From assembly GCA_033085395.1 (NCBI GenBank), contig JANQBS010000518.1:1-17080 (forward strand): DNA of 17,080 nucleotides, read 5' to 3'. How positions within the stretch are numbered: position 1 is the stretch's first letter; each line of letters starts with the position of its first letter. The position numbers and the translations under genes were made by a program. Source of the stretch: Xanthoparmelia taractica. Lineage: Eukaryota > Ascomycota > Lecanoromycetes > Lecanorales > Parmeliaceae. Shown here one piece after another: positions 1 to 8,605 of this stretch. The notes beneath the pieces are model-generated. The model did no database searches, was not told where the DNA came from, and was given only the letters and a program-made list of their open reading frames with translations.

Positions 1-118
1 ATAATCGATTCTTAAGAAGTATATATTTAAGACGCGAATTATAACTTTAATAATCGATAATGCGATTAATAATAATACACTCTTTCGTGATTTAATTAAG
101 ATTCTTCTATAGAGCGAG
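1..118. other. AT-rich flank with no assignable gene
   Basis: RIP-like sequence outside the repeat arm that begins near 119. I see no reading frame or motif that I can assign. Its reverse complement does not match the sequence beyond 11578, which places the arm's outer edge near 119. Confidence 0.4.
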
Positions 119-368
119 TTTAATAATTTATTTAATCTTAGAGAGTAGAATATAGAGAATCTTAAATATATTCTCTATATAGCGTATATTATTTAATTAT
201 TCTTATAAGAGCTTCTTGATAAGATTCGCGTTAGTCTAATTAATAAGAACTTTTAGAAAAGCTAATATAATTCGAAGAAATAAAACACTATTTAAAGATA
301 AGAAAAAGATCTATTAATAACTTTAGCTAAGATATATAAATTCTAATTATTATTCTAGTTATTACTAA
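119..368 (-). repeat. Left inverted-repeat arm, distal piece
   Basis: The reverse complement of this stretch matches about 11329-11578 with scattered transitions; for example, the segment around 300-368 matches 11329-11400. It is the outer part of a roughly 540-bp arm that is uninterrupted on the right. The piece stops abruptly at 368, where a Helitron begins, and the arm resumes at 3217. Similarity fades near 119 and 11578, which I take as the arm's outer edge. The repeat class (LTR or terminal inverted repeat) is not settled. Confidence 0.75.
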
Positions 369-471
369 TTAGTATATATAAAAGAATAAGCTAGCGTTGA
401 GCTTAAAAACCTTGAATTTGTATGTGGAGTTAATTATAAATTCGATCTAATTACGCTTTTTAGTTAGATAG
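369..471 (+). repeat. Helitron 5'-terminal sequence, copy 1
   Basis: It begins TTAGTATATATAAAAG followed by AATAAGCTAGCG, and is repeated at 1061. This copy contains roughly two dozen extra bases (around 418-441) relative to the second one. It retains several TpG dinucleotides and so looks less affected by RIP. Confidence 0.7.
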
Positions 472-923
472 CTCGGGTAAAGAAATTAGCGTCCGCAACC
501 ATTAAAATTTGTTAGCGAATTAGTTAGAACTTGAATAACTTCGTTCATATCTATTGAATTTTTCTAATTAATTTTTTAAATTGTGAAGCTTGACTTTCGC
601 TTTCAAATAACGTAGTAATTATTAATTTTGGTCTTATAGTTATAGAGATATCTTGAATTAAGTTATTCAACATACTTAAGACACCCGTTCGGGACTGCTC
701 GGCTAAACTAATTAGCGCCCGCAATCATTGAAAATTATCAAACAAACATTTATTTTCTAAATAACTTGATTAATTTCTATTAAATTTTAAGTATTCTTTT
801 TTTATCTTATAGAGTCTAATTTGTGCTTTTATATAAGATTAGAATCATTAAATTCGGTCTTATAGTTATTGAGAAAATTATAAGAATATTCATTGAAAAA
901 TTAAGATATCTATTCAAATAGTG
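472..923 (+). repeat. Two tandem copies of a ~226-bp Helitron subterminal repeat
   Basis: Copies start at 472 (CTCGGGTAAAGAAATTAGCG) and 698 (CTCGGCTAAACTAATTAGCG), a period of 226. Each continues through matching blocks such as ATTAGCG(T/C)CCGCAA and GGTCTTATAGTTAT. A third, more mutated copy follows at about 1150. The first two copies keep many CpA and TpG sites. Confidence 0.65.
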
Positions 924-935
924 CCGAATTACCCA

Positions 936-1031
936 GCTTCTGTAGTGTAGTGTATTGTAGTAGTAATTTGTATGTAGTCTCACTAAAGTCCTGAGTTCGA
1001 TTTCCATTTAATTCTTGAAAAAAAAAAAAAA
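936..1031 (+). ncRNA. tRNA-like SINE fragment with poly-A tail (decayed)
   Basis: The stretch 936-1009 has a tRNA-like layout: an A-box-like TGTAGTGTAGTG near 941-952 and a B-box-like AGTTCGATTTC at 994-1004, the RNA polymerase III internal promoter elements. A run of 14 A residues follows at 1018-1031. A tRNA-like body with a poly-A tail is the usual shape of a SINE. The acceptor and T-arm stems do not pair convincingly, so this is not a functional tRNA gene. A chance resemblance in AT-rich DNA remains possible. Confidence 0.42.
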
Positions 1032-1060
1032 TTTTAATTAAAGAAAATAAGATTAGTATA

Positions 1061-1375
1061 TTAGTATATATAAAAGAATAAGCTAGCGTCGAGCTCTAAA
1101 ACCTTAAATTCGATCTAATTACGTTCTTTAATTAGATTTACTAAATTAGCTCGCTAGATCTCTCGAAGAGTTCTTATTAAAAATTTATTAGCGAAATATT
1201 AATATCTTAAATACTTTCTTTAAATTCTATTAAAATTTTTAGATTATTTTTTTAGATTATAGAGCTAAACTTGCGCTTTCTAATAAGATAGCTATTATTA
1301 ATTCCGATTGTAGAACTAAAGAGATATTTGAATTTAAATTATTCTACGCGTCGGATTATTAGAAAGAAATATTAT
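1061..1375 (+). repeat. Second Helitron 5' end and third subterminal repeat copy
   Basis: TTAGTATATATAAAAG recurs at 1061, preceded by A, just as at 368/369. About 90 bases follow in register with 369-471. From about 1150 the sequence parallels the 472 and 698 copies, but with heavier RIP-type change. The element thus has two 5' ends and only one recognisable 3' end. Confidence 0.68.
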
Positions 1376-1780
1376 TAACTTAGCAATATTAATATTTCTT
1401 TTATCTCTTTTTCTATTATTCTTTTAATCGCTTAATTCTATATATATATTATAAATATATTCGTTATTAATATTTTTCGTCTTAACGTTATTAAACGCCT
1501 TAGATAAGTTCTTTTAGTCGCTTTTTCAAGTCTTTGCTAATATATTTAGATTATTTTTAGATAAATTCTTCTTCGCCGATAATAAAGATAAACGATTAGT
1601 TATTTTACTTTTAAATACGCTGAAAGACTTTAAAAGAGATCTCGAACGAACTTAGCGTTATCGTCTTCGTCTATAATCTCTTTATAAATTAATTTTATAT
1701 TCTCTTAAGTCTTATTTAAAGAATAAAGCGTAAAACTTTAATAAAATATATTTTAAGAAGATATTTCTTAAAGAGATAAA
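1376..1780 (+). other. Helitron interior, no resolved domain
   Basis: RIP-degraded sequence upstream of the helicase remnant. The helicase nucleotide-binding motif (Walker A) should lie here or further upstream, but I could not read it in any frame. No Rep nuclease motif (HUH and paired Tyr) was recognisable. Confidence 0.4.
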
Positions 1781-2411
1781 GAAGAGATCTTTAAAGACGT
1801 TCTATTAGGTGAGATGTCTATATAGAATCGCTACGATATTAAGATCGTCGATCGTATGCTTTAAGACGTTCGAAAGAATACTTATTTATTCGACGAAATA
1901 GTTATTTACTTCTACGACGACTTTCGTTAAATTCTTTCAATTATTATAAATATTAAGTTAAATCGCATCGCTCGAGCTACACTAAAAATCTTCTATCTTT
2001 AAAGTTATATTCGAGTTCTTAAACTTACTATTAATATAAGACTACGTAATCTTAATCTAATTAATTAAGATCGAACTAATATAAAGAAATTCGCTCGCAA
2101 TTTATTAAATATAAATAATAATATCTTAATAAGCTTAAGAAGATCTTACTTAGTCGATTAATTAACTAATTAATTATTTAATAATATAATTAGTAATCTA
2201 ATTAACGCTATTTATAGTAATCTTAAAACTTATCGAATAGCTAATTTCTATATATTTAGAGCTATTCTTTACACTCTTATCAAGAATATCGCTCGATTTA
2301 ATTATTAAGTTCTTAATAGATTCTCTAAATCTTAAATAATATATAATAATCGAGATTAAGTCGTTAATAAGAAGAATAACTTTCTCTTATCTAATAAACG
2401 CTTTCGAACTC
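1781..2411 (+). pseudogene. PIF1-type helicase of a Helitron, RIP-inactivated
   Basis: In Helitrons this domain unwinds DNA during rolling-circle transposition. A single frame can be read for about 210 codons, interrupted only by TAA/TAG. A degraded Walker B region (GEMSI then stop, then NRYD) lies near 1808-1840 and is followed by a VDRML-DVRKN segment. A FYDDFR-stop-IL stretch at 1910-1936 fits the PIF1 motif GDFRQ(I/L)LP, with the stop at the expected Gln. KLTINIRLR, around 2021-2047, fits the conserved L-(T)-x-N-M-R motif. FARNLL and RVLNRF-like segments of the family follow. The upstream ATPase motif and the C-terminal helicase motifs are missing or unreadable, so it is a fragment. It lies on the Helitron's plus strand, as expected for its mobilising protein. 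Confidence 0.78.
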
Positions 2412-3099
2412 GCCTCGCTATTATTTTATTATCTAAAGCTAAAAAAGAGCTACGTAGTAATATTACTAAGAAATCTAAAGCAGCCCATAGATCTATACAA
2501 TAAAACGCGTCTATAAATTTAGTATATTAAGTTTAAGACGCTTAATTGCCGTATTCTAAAGAATAAGTATAACGATAAACGATATTTTATATCTTATATC
2601 TCACTCACTTCGTCGAATTCGCACGAATTATATACTCTCTTTCGACGAATTTAATACTTAATTCGTTGAATCTTTAATATAATTATTAATAAATCTTAAA
2701 GTTAGTTCTTATAGCACATTAATCTATATCTTTATTATAAGATCTTCGTTTATAATTAATTATATATAATCTTAAGTCGAGTTATTAATAAGATCGAACT
2801 ATTTATTATAATCTTAGACGATCTATTAAGAAAGTAATTAGTCTTATTAACGAGATATATTAAGAATAAGATTATTAAATAAATTCTTCTTTAAGATTAG
2901 AGTTTATAAGATCGAAGATCTATTAGAAATATAGAAATAAACTATAAAGCAAATAAGATATATAGTCGATTAAGCGATAATTAGTCAGCGATTTTATAGT
3001 AATAAGAGTAAGCGATTATCGCATAGCTAGCAAGTAGAGTCTAATTATTGAAAGAATTATTAAATATATGCTTAATAGATTATAAAAAAACCGAGAAAG
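2412..3099. other. Helitron 3' interior, unassigned
   Basis: Strongly RIP-mutated. Short open stretches can be read on the plus strand (around 2560-2960), but none carries a motif I recognise. It may be the helicase C-terminus after frameshifts, or captured sequence. Confidence 0.35.
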
Positions 3100-3216
3100 A
3101 AGACTGGGAATTAGAGTCTTAATAAGCGATAAGGGGGCTGAAATCCCCGTCTTCTCCTTTAAATCAAGCAATAATCCCACACGTGTTCATGAATTTAATT
3201 CATGGGTATACACTTG
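3100..3216 (+). other. Helitron 3' terminus with hairpins, little affected by RIP
   Basis: This is markedly less AT-biased than its surroundings. GGGG-CTGAAAT-CCCC at about 3134-3148 can fold as a short stem-loop. CATGAATT-T-AATTCATG at 3188-3204 is an 8-bp stem with a 1-nt loop, placed 12 nt before the inferred end at 3216. A small palindrome shortly before the 3' end is the known Helitron termination signal. Confidence 0.65.
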
Positions 3217-3288
3217 TATCTAATATATATAGATTCGTAAGACGAGAATCTATATTAATGCTAGTAGTTAGCGCAAGAAGTATTTCTT
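3217..3288 (-). repeat. Left inverted-repeat arm, middle piece
   Basis: This is the reverse complement of about 11257-11328: the TATCTAATATATATAG start, the CGTAAGACGAG block and the GCGCAAGAAGTATTTCTT end all have counterparts there. It lies between the Helitron (left) and the hAT element (right). Confidence 0.82.
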
Positions 3289-3397
3289 TAAGCTTTAATT
3301 TATACGACTTAATAATACTTATAACTTAATTAATTAATATTATTTATTTATCGATAAAAAGCTATATTAATAAAAACGCGCACTTAAATTATTTTAG

Positions 3398-3907
3398 AAT
3401 ATTAAAGTTCGTTAAGACTTAATCTATTATATGTTAATACGATCTTATCTACTTCGTAGCGATATTAATCGCTTTTTTAAGAAGAAATTAGACGACTTTC
3501 TTAGACTTAGCGCGAATAAATAATTGTAAGTCAAATATCTAATTAAATTAATTAGACTCTTTTATACTTTTATAAAGCTAATAAATAAAAATAAAGAATT
3601 AATAATTTATTATATATTTAATATTTATAATAGATTATTTAATTATATTAAGAAGAAGATTTGAAAGCTAAGACGTAAGCGAGTTTCGTGAAAAGTCGAA
3701 CTTCGCGAGACTTTAAGGACGACTCGTAAGAAGTTAATTATCTACTATAGCGAGATCTGATTAAGTATAAAATATTTTTACAAATAGATAATATTTTTAC
3801 GTTTAAGTCACGGGAATATGATATTAAAAGAATCGAATTAAAAAGTTAAGCCTAATTAAATACTCTAAGTAGAGATATATTAAAATACGCTCGAATAAAC
3901 GTATCGA
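3398..3907 (+). pseudogene. hAT transposase fragment, RIP-inactivated
   Basis: hAT transposases cut and paste DNA with an RNase H-like catalytic core. One frame runs from about 3398 to 3907, broken only by stops at likely Gln/Trp codons. It starts with NIKVR-stop-D, matching the hAT T-R-W-(D/N)-S-T region. LRSDINRFF and VKYLIKLIRLFYTF segments follow, then NIYNRLFNYI at 3620-3649 and KLRRKRVS-stop-KVELRE at about 3665-3706. That last pair corresponds to the fungal hAT block usually written H-Y-V-F-x-x-Y-N-x-L-F followed by L-R-R-K. The C-terminal dimerisation region is not clearly readable and the N-terminal BED zinc finger is absent, so this is an internal fragment of a normally 600-800 residue protein. 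Confidence 0.72.
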
Positions 3908-4876
3908 AATTATTAATATTTTAATATTAATAATTAAATATAGAGAATTAAACGAGTAAGAAATCGCGTAAAGTCGCTTAATAATATTATTAATAAAATC
4001 GAAAAAGCGATAAAAATATTAAATAATAATTAATTTTAGTGATATAAAAGAGAAGATTAATATTTTATTTATTATTTTAATTTTTAACTATAACTTAAAT
4101 TTCTAATCTTAATTAAGTATCTTTTACTTATCTTAAGAATCTATTAATTCTTAATTAATAAAAAAGCTTAAAGTCTTAGATTTTAATAATAACACGTGTG
4201 ATTAAAGATATCTTAGCCGTATTTAATAAAGCTATAGCTTATAAGCGATATTTCTTATAGGCTAAGCGATTATATAATAATCAAAAAAGCTATTCGCCTT
4301 TAATATTTCGAGTCTTAATAATAATTTCCTATATAGAATATTAATAGAATAGCTATAAATAAGATATATTAAACTTAAAGAGAGATCTTGATATATTACT
4401 TAAAGCTAGATAGACTAATTAAAAAATTCGAAATTATTAGATAAAAGAGATTTCTAATGTTAATTATATTAGTAATAATAATAAAGTGCTCTCTAGATTA
4501 ACTTAAGTAAGAAATTAATTTCTTTTTATTAAAATTCTATTTATTAATTATTTTTTAATTAAGAGGAGAGAAGCGAACGTAAAATAATAAAAGATTAATC
4601 TCTATAGATTAAAGATCTACGAAAAGAGTAAGAGAGATAACTTAAAATCGTTCTATAAGTAATTAAAAAAGAGATCGACTTAACGATCTTACGTAGATTA
4701 TAATTTAAGAAAATAATATATTATAGTTATTATTTTAGTTATTATTTATTAGAATAATTATATTTACTTAGCGAGATTAAATTAGAAGAAAGTTTATCTT
4801 AATATTACTTATTAAGTACCGAAGTTTAATAATTACTTAAGCTAATTTCGCCCTAACTTATATATTAATCTAGAAT
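3908..4876. other. hAT element 3' part, unassigned
   Basis: Highly AT-rich, RIP-type sequence. It presumably held the transposase C-terminus and the right end, but no motif could be read with confidence. The CACGTGTG at about 4193-4200 is one of the few places that keeps CpA and TpG. Confidence 0.35.
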
Positions 4877-5100
4877 TTTCTTATTTTATTCGCTACCTAA
4901 TATAAGAAATAATCTATATTATGAAATATCCCTACATATATTAGAAATTTCTTAGATTATTCCATAATACCAGTAATTTCCCATCTCATATCTTTATAAG
5001 TGGTCTAATATAACCCCCCCATAATACCCTCCCATGGTATGATATAATATGATATGGTATGAGATATCTCATTAAATATATCAGATCTTTCCGGCCCGTA
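4877..5100 (-). repeat. Left inverted-repeat arm, proximal piece (repeat end copy 1)
   Basis: It is the reverse complement of about 11039-11262, with long matching stretches (TATATTAGAAATTTCT and TATCTTTATAAGTG are examples). It ends at 5100 with TTTCCGGCCCGTA, the reverse complement of the TACGGGTCGGAAAGG end seen at 11039, 12222 and 17011. It contains GGTATGATA/ATATGGTATG-type imperfect palindromes. It could be an LTR in minus orientation or part of a long terminal inverted repeat. Confidence 0.82.
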
Positions 5101-5102
5101 CT

Positions 5103-8100
5103 TTTAGAATTAATTAAGATCTCGTTAAGAATTTTATTCTTAGTATAATTAACTAAAGACGCAAAACTATTAGCTAGACTTATTAGCGTTATAGCCGCAA
5201 AAGTGACTGCTTTCTTTACCTAATTCGTTAATTTCGAAGGCATTTCTACACTAATAAAGAAGACGTTTTCGTAATCGACTTCCTATAGTATTCTTAAATA
5301 TAGTTTTTTAGAAATTTGCATAGTATAATTAATCTTATTTTTAACTATCACACTAGCAATATTAATATTAATCATATATGTATATATAATTAGATTATAC
5401 TACTTTATAGATTCGAAAATAAAGTCTCTATTAGATAGATTCTTAGATATAATAATAGATAGAATTTGCTAAGCTCTCGATATAATAGTAAGTGCTTTCT
5501 ATGCTCGAATTGATTGTTTTGTATACTAATCGACATTGTGAGTTATAATCTTAATAATAATATTATAACTATTAACACGTGCTTCGTTTTTGCTTATATC
5601 AAGCATAATTTTCTTCGATCTTATAATGTTATTTCTTATTAATAGGTTTGCTTTTAAATCATTAATTAAATAAATTTCTCTCACTATATAAGTAAGAATC
5701 TTATTACTATTCTTTTTAAGACCTAAGAGATATATTAAAATAAGTATAGATTTATCGATATTATGCATTGTAGAATTAAGCCCTTTAACACGCAGATAAG
5801 ATAATATCTTCTTAATTTCCACATTAAATAGAAGAGATAAAAGTTATTGCTTATCGACTAAGATTATATTAATCTCTAAATTAGTATATTCTTTCTTATT
5901 CTTAGCTGCATTTAATATAAATTATAGTGAAATATAAGCGTAATTTCAGTCACGAAAGCTAAAATTAGTATCTAATCTAGCTCTATTCTTAAAGTCTAAT
6001 TAAATAATTTTTATAGTAAAAGCATTGATATTTGTTTATATATTTATTAATACTTTAATAGAAAGTAATAATTTAGAAGAATATTCGTCTTATAAGTGCT
6101 TATATAATTTCGACTTAAAAGAGAAAGTTAAATTACAATTTCTATAGTACGTTTAAATGCCCATAAATTCGATAAAAGAATTATTATAATATTAATTATT
6201 CAACTCATTAAAATTATAATTTAACTACTTCTATCCCTAATAGTTATTAATTTTAATATTCTATTAAAGCGTATTTTCTTTCGCTTAATTAGGATTTTCT
6301 TGCTTATTTTTAGTCGCTTCTACTTAATAAGTAGCAGCCTTAGATCTAAAATTCTACTAAAATTATTAACAATTTCCGATATTGTTTTGGCTTTCGAATT
6401 TTCGATCTGCGAATTAATTCGTTTATAATAATCGATTCGTTAAATCTAACGTGTTTTGCTATCCTTCAACTTACACGAAATTCCTTTAATTCGTATCTTA
6501 CTATAAATTGTAACGAGGATTTAATTAATAGCCGTATTGTTAAGGGCGGTAAACACTTTGATTAAAGAAGTTAGAAGGTCGAAATAATTGCTACTGGCGA
6601 TATAACTATTCGTATTACTACTGCTGTTAATTAAATAGCTGAGAAATAAGATTAAATTAATTCTATTAATCTTAACGAATTAGATTGAAAGCTAAAGAAA
6701 GGCCTTATTGAAATATATTCCTTAGTGCATTTCGATAAGTATTCTCACGTTAATTTTATTAATTTTGATGCTGATTTTGAGATCTTTAAGCGAAAGTTTA
6801 ATATTGCTATTAGCGAGTATATAGCTTAAATTAGATTACTTTCTTCATATTAAGCATTTGAATAAAACTTGTAATAATAGTAGCTAAACTTGATGAGTCG
6901 ATAAAGACTCGTAGCTCTGGTACGATTCCTTAATAAGCAAATATCAACTGATTTTGAATGTTATTAATATTAGCTAATTTTGTATGCCTAACGATTGCTT
7001 ACATATAGCTAGCAGACTCACGGCGCGCTCGAGTATCTGTTAGTGTGTACTTTTCTATAGTTAGATTCGAGAGTGTCACGTCTAGCAATTTCTTGAATCT
7101 TGCAGAGAGAGCTCTACATTATTCTTTCACTTTATTATCTTCTACTCGAAGATCTCTTCGCTCTAGATTTAATAGCTCTAAGATATATTAAGCAAGTATA
7201 AAATCACGAAAATAAGTATTTATATTAATACGAATTATAGCTTCTTCTTTTATAGCTGCTAAATCATGAATTCTTTTAATAAATAGAATCACACTACGGT
7301 AATAGATATTCTTTTTTATAATTATAATCTCATTCTCTTCGTAAGACTTTTTTAAAAAAGAATCGAAATAGCCCAATTCTATAGTATTTCATTTACTATT
7401 AGAACTCGATGCTTCTACGGCTTTTACTATAGGTTCGAGTTCTCCTAGCTCTCCTAGCGAGCCTTATTCTTTTCTAAATTCAGTAGATAATTATAAGTTA
7501 TTAATGACATTCGTAACGATAAAGTTAATAGAATTGTTGATTATATCTTGTAGTTGTTAGGCTGTAAAGTTGATAGTTATTTTAGATATAGTTTGACTTA
7601 ATTGCCTACGATAAGAAGAATTCGAATCACCGATAATAGTGTCCGTAGCCGTTGATTCCTTACGAATTATTAGCGGCGGTAATATAGAAGACGAATTATC
7701 TAATAGAGAATCACGATTATTGCTAGAAGAATTGTCACCAATATCAGTAGGATTATTAGCAGGATTGTTAGTAGGATTGTCGTCACCAACACCAGTAGGA
7801 TTATTGGCAGGATTGTTAGCAGGATTGTCGTCACCAACATTAGCAGGATTATTAACAGGATTGTTAGTAGGATTGTCGTCACCAATATTAGTAGGATTAT
7901 TGTTAATTAATAATCGATTAGGTGTATTTTTAGTAGAATAAGGATTAAAGAGCAAGTTCTTAAGAGGCTAAGTGGCTTGCTTAAAACGCTGGATAGATTT
8001 ACGAAAAGTAGATTTATTAACGACTCAATTAGATGACTAACGATCTTGAATTAAGAAATAAGTAGTCGTCCTTAATAGATTAGCAGCAAAATTAATAATA

Positions 8101-8540
8101 GATATTAATCTAATAGGTTTGAGAGTATTGAATATGAGATGTTTATAAACCTCCTTGATATCGTTAGATATTAAATTAGCGTATTTGTGATTAGTGATAA
8201 TAAATTTCTAAATATTAAATGCAAGGCTGAGTACTTGTCTATCTACTGAAGTAGTTAGCGTTGGTTTATAAGGCTGATTAATAAAAATAAAGAAGGTTTT
8301 TAATAGACAAAGAGTAAAGAAAAGCTAATAAGATCTTACTAATCTAATAGCTCACTTATTTAATGAATTCGATAACGATAAGTGAGCTATATTAATGAAG
8401 GACTTCTTCTAAACGATTCGACAGTTAGTTAATATCGAAATCAAGCGTTGCTATTATATTATTATGGAAAAAGATCTGAGATTGATAATTATAAAGCTAT
8501 TGAATTCTAAGGGCCGCAGTGGCGGAGATCTGCTGGGAAA
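5103..8540 (-). pseudogene. Retroelement gag-protease polyprotein, RIP-inactivated
   Basis: Gag forms the particle and the retropepsin cleaves it. The open pieces at 7557-7955, 7188-7376 and 5526-5822 share one minus-strand frame, and the sequence between them reads in that frame too, so about 2.8 kb carries stops but no net frameshift. In order: a poorly conserved N-terminal region (8540-7960); Asn/Pro/Gly/Asp repeats (7900-7720); a gag core with YRSVILFIKRIHDLA (within 7188-7376) and EKYTLTDTRARRESASY plus GIVPELRVFID; a Gln-rich stretch; a C2H2-like CNLTFSFKSKLYKHL (near 6120-6165) that lacks some metal ligands; then a retropepsin domain with REIYLINDLKANLLI and an Ile-rich stretch like the flap region. 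The catalytic D-T/S-G reads E-I-N near 5885, so it would be inactive even without the stops. Downstream reading reaches the repeat end at 5100. The true start is uncertain; the TTG at 7955 is internal. Gag/protease identity is confident, the exact family is not. Confidence 0.75.
7716..7905 (-). repeat. 48-bp minisatellite inside gag
   Basis: Three full 48-bp units lie at 7746-7793, 7794-7841 and 7842-7889, with partial units on both sides. On the coding (minus) strand each unit encodes 16 residues rich in Asn and Pro, around a NNPT-GVGDDNPT-like core. Because 48 is a multiple of three, changes in copy number keep the frame. The homologous place in the second gag copy (about 12651-12705) holds only about one unit. 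The stretch keeps far more CpA and TpG than its surroundings. Confidence 0.9.
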
Positions 8541-8605
8541 CTAATACAAATTTGGCCTAGCCTCCCCGTTCCTTCCCCGATCTTCCGAAATGTCTTTGGC
8601 ATATA
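8511..8605. other. GC-rich island at the junction of two retroelement modules
   Basis: GGGCCGCAGTGGCGG at 8511 and the C-rich run near 8565-8580 stand out against the AT-rich background and show no RIP. The homologous stretch starting near 13336 begins GAGCCGTTGATTAAAG, with transitions at many of the same sites. The minus-strand gag sequence ends here and the plus-strand pol sequence begins. Confidence 0.6.

Larger units (their letters stand above)
369..3216 (+). mobile_element. Helitron (rolling-circle transposon), RIP-mutated
   Basis: This 2848-bp insertion is defined by comparison with the uninterrupted inverted copy at 11328/11329. The left flank ends CTAA and the right flank starts TATC; joined, they reproduce the empty site exactly, with no target-site duplication and insertion between A and T, as is known for Helitrons. 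The 5' end reads TTAGTATATATAAAAG, which could be RIP-altered TCAGTATATATAAAAG. The 3' end has a 17-nt hairpin at 3188-3204, then 12 nt ending ACTTG rather than canonical CTRR. The 5' end and the reverse complement of the 3' end (CAAGTGTATACC) share an asymmetric AGTATATA-like match, as in Helitron2-type elements. Inside is a PIF1-type helicase remnant but no Rep nuclease domain that I could find. At 2.85 kb it is shorter than usual autonomous fungal Helitrons, so it is probably an internally deleted derivative. Confidence 0.82.
3289..4876 (+). mobile_element. hAT-family DNA transposon, RIP-mutated
   Basis: This is a 1.6-kb insertion in the repeat arm. In the uninterrupted right copy the arm reads straight through at this point (ATTTCTTA on the matching strand). 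The flanks here are TATTTCTT (3281-3288) and TTTTCTTA (4876-4883), so TTTCTT is shared exactly and each flank matches seven of eight bases of ATTTCTTA. This is consistent with a decayed 8-bp hAT target duplication. Convincing terminal inverted repeats were not found; TTAATTTATA near the left end and TTAATATATA from the right end are only weakly similar. The transposase remnant inside identifies the superfamily. Confidence 0.7.

Noticed and set aside
816..1007. 63-codon open frame on the minus strand
   Set aside because: It lies antisense over the subterminal repeat and tRNA-like unit, has a composition expected from AT-rich DNA, and has no recognisable motif.
936..1009. Functional tRNA gene
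   Set aside because: The stems do not pair and no proper acceptor end is present; only promoter-like boxes remain.
7700..7885. 61-codon minus-strand frame, Leu/Ile-rich, like a membrane protein
   Set aside because: It is an out-of-frame reading of the same 48-bp minisatellite.
7716..7905. CRISPR-like array
   Set aside because: The units are contiguous with no unique spacers, are coding, and lie in a eukaryotic-type retroelement.
7639..7941. 100-codon open frame on the plus strand with Leu/Gly repeats
   Set aside because: It is the antisense shadow of the gag minisatellite; the repeat keeps several frames open. The minus-strand frame is continuous with gag core and protease.
7956..8540. A separate gene upstream of gag on the minus strand
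   Set aside because: The sequence just upstream of 7955 reads in the same frame as gag through that point, so it is more simply the gag N-terminal region.
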